A DNA stretch of 64,000 nt from Amoebophrya sp. A120 (lineage: Eukaryota; Sar; Dinophyceae; Syndiniales; Amoebophryaceae). Within the stretch, counting starts at the first letter, position 1. Each line of letters starts with the position of its first letter. Location: the NCBI GenBank assembly GCA_905178155.1, contig CAJINV010000002.1, forward strand, positions 8,699,224-8,763,223, written 5' to 3'. Both the position numbers and the translations under genes were made by a program. Below, one piece after another: positions 52,178 to 63,155 of the stretch. Under the pieces are notes generated by a model. The model was given only the letters and a program-made list of their open reading frames with translations. It did not search any database and was not told the origin of the DNA.

Positions 52178-55100
52178 TTATAGTTTTGCGTTTTTGCGTT
52201 GCTCAGCTAGCTTTTTTCTGTGCGATAAGTAGACTTCGTTCATGATTGTACGTGCCAACGACAGCTCCTTCGCAACTTCCGACTGTGTCAGCCCCACCCC
52301 CGGTGGCTGCACTGGTGCTTGTGCTGCTTCAGCTTCGACGCCGAGCGATGTTTCATTTGCACTACCACTTCCTGGTTGTATTTGCGTTTGGTCTACCGAT
52401 CCCGCGGCCTCGGAGCCTGCGTTCGCGCGGGGCGTAATTCTTGCGTTCCCAAAGGACGAAACGGCCATTTGTGCTTCTGTTCGATGATCGGAAGAACCAG
52501 AGATCACCGGCGCGTGCGGCGGGGCTACTTCTCCGTTTTGTGCATGTGCACGACCCTCCGCTTCTGTCCGACCGAGAGAACTCGAGGGCTGCACCTGTTC
52601 CGCGCTCGCGGCGGAGGAATATACTCGGGGAGAACTACCTGCGACAGGCGAGGTCGTATTCCGCCAGCCCAATGCCGCCTGTTCCCACGCAGGGAGCAGA
52701 GGGTGTTGCTGCTCACGCTCATACCGTGCCGGAGGCGGCAGTCCGCTTTCGTCGCCGAGGTCAAACCGCATCAGGAAGAGATCGCATGCGTCTCTCCAGG
52801 CGTGATCCTCGTGCGGAGCACGGGTTCCCGGCTGGCTCATGTCCAGTGGCCGGACGAAAATCGGGCCGTCATCATAAAAATCTTCGTCGTCCGTTTCGTC
52901 ATTTTCCTCGCTTGTCTCCACCTCTGCGATCGGCGAGTGTGTCCTGGTGAAGTAATGCCCTAATGGCGTCATTCTCATTGTCTCGACGTCATCCAGATGA
53001 GGACTTGCAACGGTTCCATTATGCTCTTCAGCATCAACATCGTCGTGCTTCTTCAGCCGTACACACTTGGCGTGCATCATCGCATTCATCGTAGACATTA
53101 CCCCAGAAGATGCGCCTCCTGGATGTCGAGAACTTGGTGGTGCACCAGAAGTACTGCCAGAACTTGAAGTACTGCCTGCTGCGACATCATCAATGCGACC
53201 ACTGGTGCTGTTGCTGGCCGGCAGCACGCCGGGCGAGCCAAAGACAGGTCCACCGTGCTGAGCGGGATAATTTCTTGTAGTTCCGAAAGTGGTCTCTCCG
53301 TAGCACCCGTTCGAAACTATATATGTCGGACGGGTTGAGGTTGAGGTTGACACTGGCGTTGACGATGCTGGCCCCGCAGGTGACGGCGCACTGCTGGCCG
53401 TACTTGCGCCGAAAGGTGAAGAAGTAGCGTTCGCCGGGGGACAATTATACGCGTCGGCTGTAGACTTACGCGCGTAGTGTTTGGCCGCGTAGGCTTCAAA
53501 GAGGATTTTTGAAATGGGTAGCTTCTCCGCGTCGAGAAAGAGCTGCACCTGTTCGTACAACGTCGGCCCTGTCCACCCCTCCAGCGGGGGAACGAGGCCC
53601 GGGGGAAAAGCGGACTTCTTGCGCAATTCCTCGGACTTTTGCTGCATCTCCTTGGTGAGATAGAACTCCGCCGCGTTCTGCAACTTCTGCAACAGGTACT
53701 CCTGCTTTTGCAGAATTTGCTTCTCCGACTCTGCTTTCCACGGTGATGACGAAAAGGTTGTCGAACTGTTCCTGTCAGTACGACCAGCAGCAGCAGGTCC
53801 AGGTGCTCCAGGAACAAATACAGCTGCGCTATCTTCTTTACCTTTTCGCTTGTCGTAATTGTTTCGGAAAAAGTAGTCCGAGAAGAGCACCGTCTGTTTC
53901 AGCTGTGCAATCACCTGCTCCCGCATCTTCCGCCGAAGCTCCCCAATCGAGAGCAAAATCCCGGCTGCAAAGGGGTCCTCCGGTGCGAGGGCGAGCAAGT
54001 TGTTCGTCATGGCGTTCGGGCTCATGTGCAGCAGCTCGCTCGAGTTAATATAATCGTTGCCGGTTTGGTTCAAGAGACCTTCCTCCAGCATCATTTGCCG
54101 CCATTCCTGATCCCCTTTGAGCAACCCCGCTCGTTCTGCTTGCAGCAACTTTCGCCACTCCCGCTCCTCCAAGAGCCGCAGCTTCAAGGACTCCTTCAGG
54201 GACCGCTTCCCCGCGACGCGGTCTTCTTGTTTGCGGTCCTTGCGACTACCACCAGCACCGCTTCTCGAGTTTGCTGCAAACGCTGCAGGCGCCCGCGCGT
54301 AGGCCCCGAGTTTAGCTGTAATTCCGTGCAGCTGCGCAGGATCGCGTTGTGCGAAAGCACTTCCCGTGGTGCTCGCGCCAGCACCTGTCGCCGTCGCTTT
54401 GGCCACTTCCGGGGAGTAGTCGCTGATGTCCTCAATGGCCACCAGCTTCTGTCGCTCCGTCCGCAGGAACGACAAGAGTGCTCTTTGCACGTGCTGCACC
54501 TCTCTACTGTACACCACCCGCGCCGTCCTGACGACGCTGTCCAGGACCTTCTTAACGAAGTTAGTCAGTTCCGGCACCGGCCCCAGGGGCGGTGTGGTCG
54601 GGGGCGTCGCGGGAGACGGATCCAGCGGAGTTGTTGGTAGCGCCGCAGCAGCATTAGAATCAAGTGCAGCAACTGCAGCGACCGAGACACTTGCGCCCGG
54701 CGCAATCGGGGGCGCTATCCCGTCACCCAGGACGCCTGGGCCGTGGACCGGTTCGTCACCCGAAGTTCCAGGTGGCTGTTGGGCCTGAGATATTTTTCGA
54801 TTAAGTGCGGTGCATGGAAAAGCAGGATGAGTTCTTGAACATCAGGGACTTCAGTGGTCACCTGGTGCACGAAATCAAAATCATCTCTTTCAAGATTAAA
54901 GAAAAACACTCCAGGGCGAGGACACCAGTATGGTGTATGTAAGTAACTAAGGAAGTGCGCCCCGACACCAACTGCGTGCGACTCCATTCTCCAGCCTGAA
55001 ACTGGAAGAAGAAGATCATGAAGACCGAAAAAAATAAGAATTGATAACCCGCTGATCTATATGAACAAAACACATATATGAATACAGATCATTTGACGAT

Positions 55101-58100
55101 ACCTGCACGGTCGGATTCTCAACATGATGATCATGATCATCCGTCTTCGCCACTTTTTTGTTCCGAGAAGATGCCTTGACCTTTTCTGCAAGTGGCCTAT
55201 CATTTTCTCCGATACTGATGTCCGTCGTGCCTTTGCGGCCGTTGTTCTTCACGGTCGCTACAAAGGGATTCGGGATCTTTCTGCCCGCCTGGTCCAAATC
55301 GCGATTCTGCAACGTACCCAGCCAGTCGAAAAGCTTGCGCATCTCATAAGCGGTGGCGCTCGGCGAAGCAGTTGGCGCTACTTGTTCGCTAGGACTATTT
55401 TTTGCTGTCCCGTGATTTGTGTTTTTTTCCTGGTGCCACGCCACGACAGGTTGGTGGCGTGCTGAGACCCTACTTCGTGGTAAGGGTAACCAACTCCCGA
55501 CCGACTCTAGATTGGCAAGGGAAGAAGTAAACGACCCCCCTATCGCACGGCCGGGGCCGCGCGTTTTGTTCAGAGCCGAACTTGACAGAAGCACATCAGA
55601 GTCGATGGTCTGATCATACTTCAACCTGTGCCGATTGCGGGCAACGCTTTCCTGTCCCCCTGCGGGCGGCCCACAGGAGGCCGCAGCAGAGGTAGTAGCT
55701 CCCTCAGCAGCACCGGGGTGTTGTACTTGTCCTTGCTCGGTGCAGAGAACCGTACCACCTTTCTCGCTGCGTGCTCCGTCCGATAAATGTACCGTTGCAT
55801 GCGCGTGATGCCTTGAAGTAGATACAACAGGCGGATCAGGCACCAGAGTTGTGTCTTGCTCACTGGCCTCCAACGGAAAATTTTTCGGCGGACTTTTCCC
55901 GGTGAGAACAGCTATTGGCGCTGTCTTCTTTGCCAGTAAGGTTCGCAGGGACCTTTGCTGGATGAAGCTCGCGGAATCCAAAACCGACACTGCGTATTCC
56001 GAGGAGGCACTGGTTGCGAAATAGACCGCGTGCCGCAAGGCGCGCAGGGAGAGCCAGGGATGCAATTCGCGAATCGGAAGGACGCGCTGGAACAGCGCCC
56101 GGGAAAGCTGCAACCGTTTACTCGCCCGCCTTGACGACGGCGTTGCTGTCGTAGTAGAACTCGGTCCGTCGATCCCTCGTTGCACTTGTTCATCTGCAAG
56201 ATCAGCACGTAAGTTTTTCTCCGCCCACTGCCCCGCGCGCACAAGCATCACAGAGACCAGCTCAGCCGCGTGCCGAGTGACGCGAGGAATGGCCGCCTCC
56301 AACTGGCCGGCAACCAGGCTGGTGGCAATGATCGAGTCACGAATCACGGTTTCTTCCCCGTCCTCCACCGGGACTCTATCACGCGTTCTAGCACTCGCTG
56401 GAGTTGTACCAGCGTGGATGGATGCGTAGCTGCCAGATTCCTCGTGCTGCTGCTGCTGCAAAAGCTGCTGCCCGAGATCTGAAGGAATTTTTCAAAAATA
56501 GATGATCCAAGGTCGTGACAAACGGAGCACCAATCCAAGCTGTACGTATCTTATGCGCTTGCGCTAACCAAGACATGAAAAGAAATAGCTGGGAAAAGAG
56601 ATCGGGTAAAAGAAAAACGTCTGCGACGTCGATTTCAAGGCGTATAATACCGTGCAAGCTTGCTTTCTGGTCACGCTCTTTGGCCTCGTGCTCGAAGCTC
56701 ACCATCCATGACACCAGGGACCGCAATGCCGCACGTCGGTGCGCGGGAGGCGGTTCTAGCGACTCACGTGGTACAGGCGCGCCAGATCTACTCCTGGCCG
56801 GCCCCGCGAAAGTTGTGGCCCCGAAAAGTGGGTGTGGTGGTGTCGGGCCCTTGTTTTTGCGATCAGAAAGCAAGGATGCCAATGGCATCCGAAAAGACCA
56901 CGAGGAATCCTCGTGCGCTACCGTGGAATTATGCGGTCGAGCCTGGTGATGTTCCTGTGCCTGGTGTCCCTTTGATGACATTTTTTGTGAAGATGTTGGC
57001 TTTCCGTGCTGCGCTGCATCAGTACGACCTTCCTCGTCGCTCTCCTCCTCTTCGTCCTCTTCCGTAGCCAACTCCTTGGACGCTGCCTGCGTACGCATGA
57101 GGACATCTAAAGCTGTCGCCACCTGCAGCACGGCCAGCAGACTCGCCTGCTGGAACAAACACCAGCGAAGACCAGGACCGGGGGCGTGGGTCACGTCCGC
57201 AATGGACGATGCCGCAGCCGCTGGCAAGGGAGCGGCCACCAAATCTTCACCTCCTTCGACGTGCCCTAACCCGGTGCCCGGATCTTCTGAAACTCGTTCC
57301 GATTCAACTTCTGAGGCCCCTCTGCTAGAAGATCTAAGCGAAAAATCCTGCCACTCAACGCCCGAAACAGGGCTCTCTCCAGCGGCCTGCCGGCCGCGCG
57401 GTCGGGACGAAAGCTGAGAGGAAGTCGGAACAACCATCGCGTGGTCACTTGCCTGTGTGGACAAACCGTCAAACGACAACTGGCGTGTGAGTCTCCCGCC
57501 CATTCCCAGAGCTGTCTCAAGACTGCTGGACGAGGTCACCCGCGGCGCACAGCAGTCCTCGGAGGCCGTGCCCGGGCTCCCCGCCCGCACCGAGCCCGAC
57601 CGTGACAAGGTCCGGTCCGTAGAACGTGACAGGGTCCGTTCTTGATGTTCACTGTTGTGGTCCAGAACATGTTGACTCGCATCATCTCCACGAGAGGAGT
57701 TGGTCGGCAGGAATTCTCCAAGGTGGTGGTCGGGAGGTAAGACATCATGACCACCGAGTTCTGCCGCTACTGCAGGAGCTCGAGGACTACAACTTCTTCC
57801 GCCTGGACCTCTGGTGGAACTACGCTGGTTCTCCAGTGCCTTTGCGGACGCGACCGCAGCACGCTCGCGCTCCTTTTGAAGCAATCTGGTCCGGTAGCTC
57901 ACGTTCGAATCCGCATAGTCATCCACGTTGCTGGTTGTCGAGGCAGAAAAAGCATCCGAGTCGCTCGACGAACTGTCACTGTCGTCTTCATCCGGCCAGG
58001 AGCTGTCCAAGGCAGCGTCAACATCTTCGTGGTACCGGACATTACTCAGTTCCAAATGAAAGTAGGTCTCGACTGCGTCCGGCAGCGTCTTCATCGAGAG

Positions 58101-61100
58101 CATTGTGCTGGCCTCGAAGGGTGCGCTTTCCAACACGCGCTCCACCGTCTGAAAGACATTCAGCCTTGCCGCTGGTTTCGGTGCGCTCCTCTCTGTTTTC
58201 ATCGAGGTGGGCATGAAGAGTCCCGGCTTTGGAGATGACGCGCGAGCTTGTGCTGCACTGCAGGAAGCAGCTCCAGCGCCGCAGTTCAGCCTGGAGTCCG
58301 TACTCAAAATTTCCTTGGCAACTTGCGGAAAAGCCATCTTTAGACTGTGCTGCACCTGGAAGACGGCGTGGGGAAAAACTTCCATCGCCTGCCTGAACTG
58401 TGTCGGTCGGTGCCGGTCAAAATTCGACACGAATTCGTTCCAGTCGCGAAATTGGGCTTTTAGTCTTGCCCGCAACAGCACCTCTGCCTCCTTTGCTAGC
58501 CGACCGAAAAACGCTACCTCGTCGTCCACGACGCTCTCGTCCTGCGCGGAAGGGCGGCGGGTGCGCGCCCGCATCGAGCGGGAAAGGTGCCACTGCATCT
58601 TGTTTCTGGAGACCGGCTTCATGGAAAGCCCGTCGATCATACTGCCGTCGGCAACTGCATCCTCGTCGTCTTCCGTGAGAGGCTCGTCCGATGATACGTC
58701 AAAGTCCGATTCGTCGTCCTGTTTGGCGCCGCCAACATCTTCCTCCCGTTCTGACGAGGAGGTGAAAATATCTTCGTAGGACTCTCGGTGCATAGCTCTC
58801 ATGTTCCCGCGCGGCCGTGTGCCGTTCGACGAATTTGATGAATCATAGCTCATTTCCCTTTCTTCATCCGGCACGGTTTCCCCGGGCGGGGCGTCGTGTG
58901 AGGCACCAAATAACCTTGGTGTATCTACCTCGCCCAGCACCTCGAATGTTGTTCTTACGGTCGCTGCAGCTGCTGCTTTGCGCTCGGTCTCCTCTCGGAT
59001 GAAAGTTCCCAGCGCCTTGTAAGCCGACTTTTGCAGCTCCAGTTGAAGCGACGGCTTCTTATGTGGAAGTGCGCCCCGTGCGCTTATCCTTTCGGGCCTC
59101 GCTGCTCCAAAATAAGCTGAAGCCAAGTGCTTTCTTTTTTCCTTCTCCACCAACATCCGCTGCTCCCGCCAGCTCGTGAACTCCAGCATTGCCGCGTTGA
59201 TCATTTTTTCCAGGGCCAACTTCGGGTCAAAAAACTCGTCGTTCGGCTCCGTCTTCCAAGTTTTTGCTTGTCGTCCGCTATTCGGTAGCTCCTGCTTAGG
59301 AACATCTTTCTTATCGGGAAGCCACCTGCCGCCCATCTTATTTGGCGACCTGCTCGGAGCAGATAGCTTCCTGGCTGTGCGCGTTTGGTTCAATGGCTCA
59401 CTCATCATCTCCCCGCCCGGCTGCCATGCCGGCTGCTGTGGAATCTGAAATGTTGGCCCATCGGCAAGAAAAGTTTCCTGAGCCGCAATTTCCGTAGCAA
59501 CTCCAGCGGCAGGAGATGGAGCACGAAAAGTCGGCCAAGAAGCATAGACGGCAGGAATCGGAGTAGCAGTTGAAGGCGCCGATCGATCCACCTCCGGGAG
59601 ATTAGCGCCAGTAGCGGAGTGAGCAAGCTGTGGCGGGAGGAGCTCTCTTTTGGTCGTGGCTGCCGGCTGTACTGCATGCTCCTGCCCTCCACCTCGTGCA
59701 GCAACATCCACTTCGGTGGCTGCAACAGCGTGCGAAGGGTTAGAAGTGAAAAGCACAGTCGTGTCCGGTCCCTCTCCTCGTTCGCGACTCATCTCCGCGA
59801 TAAGCGGTCGGCGGAAGGCTATTGGCACATCCTTGGCCGCGAAGGCGGCATCCAAGGCATCTGTCAGCAGTATTCCGTCACTGATCTGGTCCAACACCAA
59901 AGCGGGGAGCGCTTCTACGGTGAGGTAGTCGTGAACCTGCTCCTGCAGCCAGTAAACCGCATGCAACACTTGGTGTCTCAACGCCGCAGCTGGCATCTTG
60001 TTGTCCCCTAGTTTCGCGGCAGTTCTTGGAGCTGCGGCCATCAGGGGGCTGTGCTGGTTCTGTGGTAGTTCACCCTCATCTTCCCCTGTGCTTGCCCGCT
60101 CTAGGATTGCCGTGAATTTCTGCTGCCAACATTCAGCATAAGAACGACGGTAGTACTGTGTGAGGCTCTGGCCTGCGAGCGCGGTCTTTGGAGGCAGGGG
60201 CAGCTCTCTAATAAAGGGCCGCGACTGCCCAACCGAAAAGGCTGGATCAGCAGAACTACTAGTGGGCGTTCTTCCTTCTATCCCATCCTGCCACGACTGG
60301 GGTCTTTGTCCAGTACCACCAGTACGATCGCAGCCAATGTCCAGCTTTTCTTCCCCATCCGCCGGCTCGGTCCCGATCACCCGCGAAAGCCTGATCTCCT
60401 CGCTGTGAACCTGGATGCGCTGCAGGCAGGTCTTCACGTCGTGGCACAGATTGGACACGGACGTCCCTCCGGGAGTCGTTTGCCGCTCGAATGCCAGGGT
60501 TCGAACCCCTTGCTGGAGGTCCCCCGTGGCCACCGTGACGGCCCGCATGTCGTCCCGGTCGAGGACGTTGTTCTTCAGAAAGTGAAACAGCTTCGCAAAC
60601 TCCTCGCCCCGCCACAGATTGTTCAGCTGCTGCTGCTTTTCCACCGTCACCAAGGACGACAGATGCTCGTCCAACTGGTCCAAGTCCAAGCCCTCAGTGG
60701 AAATGCCGAATTCCAGCTCCAAATTCTCCCACATCCGCCAAGTCGCGGTAAGCACTCTCTCGTGCAGATACGCGAGCGAGAACACTTGTTGCAGCGCCTT
60801 TTCCAACTCGTCTCCTCTGCGGGCGACGTCGCGATTGTTGCTCCGCTTCAGCCCGGCGAACTCCTGTCTCTTTTCCGCTACAAAATTGTACACCAGTAGC
60901 CTCGCTTCCTTGGCCGCAATGTAGAGGATGAGCGCAGCCAGGGACTCCTCACTCTGCGGGAAGTCCTGCCCATTCAGCGCGGTGTGCAGAAAATGCTCCG
61001 GCACTCCGGAGCCAAGGAGTAGTGCCATCGTCTCGTCAAGGGTGGCCTGGTTCCTGCCGTCCATCGATTGTAAACTGTCACGCACCACGTCGCCGAACCC

Positions 61101-62270
61101 GCGGAAATCCTTCTCGTCTTCCAGCATCGGAATCTTCAGCAAGGAAAAAATCTCTACTTCTAGAAGAAGCCCGCCGTCAACCTGCTGCTGGTTCGGGGCC
61201 AGTTGTCGTGGTCCTTCATCTGCACTAGGAGCAAAAACCTCGCCGCTCTGCTCGATATGTAGACCAGGCTGTGGCTGCTGCTTATGATTAGCGGCACGTT
61301 CCTCCGGTTCTACCACGATTTGGCTCGTCTCCGCTGCCCCTCGTTCTTGGTCACTTTTGTAATTGTCGAAGCGGCGCTCGAAGATGGTCTGGCCCTGGCC
61401 GCTGCCCAAGGCCGAGAAATTATCGTCTCGACGTGGTGGTAAAACGTCTGGTGGCCCAGCTCGCAAGGACTCAAACATAGAATAGCCATCCTCGAGCTTG
61501 TCAGAAAAGGAGCCCACGTTTATGGAGGACTCTTGTGCACTTTCGGGGAAGGTCCTCAGCCGCACCTGCGCCATGGAGACAGTCTGTTCTTTGGGTGTGG
61601 AACCATCTGAATGGGCAAGGAGGTCGGCATCCGTCAGCGACCGCGCTCTCGTCGTGTCCGGTCTTCTGGTGTGGGGGTAAAACCCGCGAGTCGTCACTCC
61701 GGAATCTTCGGACGCCGCGCCCTCGTCTGCGCCGTCGCGTCCCGCAATCCGCTCGCTTTCGGCTATCATGGCCGCTAAGGAGTCCGAGGACTCGTTACGC
61801 TGGACTGCTTGTGATCGGTGGCTCTTCTGGCTCAACAACGAGATCCGGGCGGCCGAGCCGCGGCCTGAAGTCGTGACACCCGACTCGCGCCCAACGTCGT
61901 CAATAGTTTCTAAATGCGTTGAAATCGTCTCCGGGCTTTCTTTATCGTTCATCTCGTCGTCCTCCTCGTGCCCCCGGCCAGCCAGGGTTTCAGCGCTCTG
62001 CTGGTTGATGGAGAGGTTGCTGCGCGTCTTGGACGAGTTTCGCCGCGACATGATGGCGCTTTGGGTCTGGTCGAGCCAGCTGCTGCTCGCACTACTACCC
62101 ACGCTCTGCGCACTGCGCGTGCGGGTAAACCCAAAGTCGGGCAGTTCGCTCAGTGTGCTGCATACGCTTTGCGCGTCCTGGTGTTGCAGCAAACTCTGCC
62201 CGAGCTGCAGCCGCGCCTTCTGCAGCCGTGCCTCGTGGTACAACGAAAATCGCTTTTTGTCAAAATGCAA
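52178..62270 (-). CDS. second giant protein, at least 3,236 codons, function unknown
   Basis: Three exons fit by phase: 62270-56546, 56478-55103 and 54784-52178 (stop TAA). They are separated by GT-AG introns of 67 bp (56479-56545) and 318 bp (54785-55102). The first join reads LAQAHKI/HLGQQLLQQ. The first exon frame has no ATG near 62270 and a TGA just upstream, so an upstream exon probably exists. The N-terminal half is Ser/Asp/Gln-rich with folded helical islands (EVEIFSLLKIPMLEDEKDF, ALILYIAAKEARLLVYNFVA, then SLAYLHERVLTATWRMWENL). Near residue 1,850, LRLEIDVADVFLLPDLFSQL-like text occurs. The C-terminal third has PFEAYAAKHY-like helices, FPPGLVPPLEGW and a basic helical end (YLSHRKKLAEQRKNAKL). 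No domain is recognised. Confidence 0.65.
54785..55102 (-). other. predicted intron with protein-like text inside
   Basis: Donor CAG/GTATCG and acceptor ATCTCAG/GCC are both phase 0. However, an overlapping minus frame (54715-54987) reads GVFFFNLERDDFDFVHQVTT and continues HLIEKYLRPNSHLELRVTN, which looks coding. It cannot be joined in phase to the neighbouring exons with GT-AG sites I could find. An alternative exon is possible. Confidence 0.45.
56479..56545 (-). other. predicted canonical GT-AG intron, 67 bp
   Basis: Donor ATAC/GTACAG (phase 1) and acceptor CCTTCAG/ATCTCGGG (phase 1). It joins two long frames of about 1,900 and 460 codons that overlap out of register. Confidence 0.65.
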
Positions 62271-63155
62271 AACTACGTATCACGGTTGTCCTCGACCTGA
62301 TCATCCATCGTGATCCATCAACATGATCAACATTCACAGGAAAGATTTAAGATGCACATACCAGAATCTTTCCGCTCAATAAAAAATAAGCAAGAAATAA
62401 ATCTGGATTAATATGTGCCGTGCGTCATCTCCTTCCAAAATGACACGCACTGCTGCTCCTGCTGCATCCGTTTCTAGACTCTTTCCGACTCGGCGTTTCA
62501 TTTTGAAACCACATCGGCCTCGGCGTCACAATGCCTATGTCTATGTCAACGCAGATATTACTTACAATCGATACGATACACTCAATGAAATACAAGGCGA
62601 GTACAAGCTTCTTCGATAGTCTTAAAACTATCTGGCGAGCCAGGAACTGTTTACATGCTGTGTGTTTTCCTCTAGGTTAATTGCCTGCACTGGGTTGGTC
62701 GCCAGCCGCATCACTCTTGTCCGAACGCGGCCCGTTTTAGCTGCGCGCGAACAATCGTTTAGTGTCCACCAGGGCTACCACCTGTCCGCCCTTAGTGTTC
62801 AAGAGATCAAGAGCAATCCCTAGCCACCAATCAAACCATCGAGGGTCAATAGCAAAAGGCTAAGATCTGCCAAAAGCCATCTTCCTTCGGCGTCGAAGAG
62901 GAAAACACACCCCAAGCTAATGCCCAGCCACTTCTTCCGCGCTAGGCTAAGAAGCGGACACATAAATCGCCACCGAGCGCCGTGATCAACTCGAAGTTAT
63001 TCACACTTTGCTGCGGTCAACCATCCTACCTAGTCGGGGTGTCGCTGCTTTACGTCTCTGGGCGTAGTCTCAATGAAATACAAACCTAACTTCACGCACG
63101 ATGCCCAGCACGAGCACGACCGTGACACTTTTTTGCATGATGCGTATTGTGCGGC
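62265..63155. mobile_element. candidate introner-like element of about 0.9 kb, uncertain
   Basis: The two ends share an imperfect inverted repeat: ATGCAAAACTACGTATCACG near 62264-62284 against the complement of ATGCAAAAAAGTGTCACGG near 63121-63139. The GCAAAA core resembles family C. The element would sit between the 63.0-64.0 kb gene and the giant gene. No clean 5-bp TSD was found, and the frames on each side do not join exactly, so this is only a candidate. Its left and right limits are approximate. Confidence 0.3.
62640..63005 (-). pseudogene. decayed coding-like fragment
   Basis: Protein-like pieces occur in several minus-strand frames with stops between them: NFELITALGGDLCVRFLA, then TPKEDGFWQILAF, then GIALDLLNTKGGQVVALVDT continuing to KRLFARS and a stop, then NGPRSDKSDAAGDQ. 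Codon-like composition and GC content exceed the AT-rich flanks. It could be a relic of an element-borne gene or an unrecognised multi-exon gene. No family is identified. Confidence 0.3.

Noticed and set aside
52100-52190. Fusion of the giant gene end (52178) with the 279-residue gene
   Set aside because: The giant frame ends in a normal-looking charged helix before TAA, and the downstream gene has its own ATG and in-phase GT-AG intron.
60485-60515. GGTTCGAACCCC string resembling a tRNA T-arm
   Set aside because: It lies in coding sequence of the giant gene, and no acceptor stem, D-arm or anticodon arm could be placed around it.
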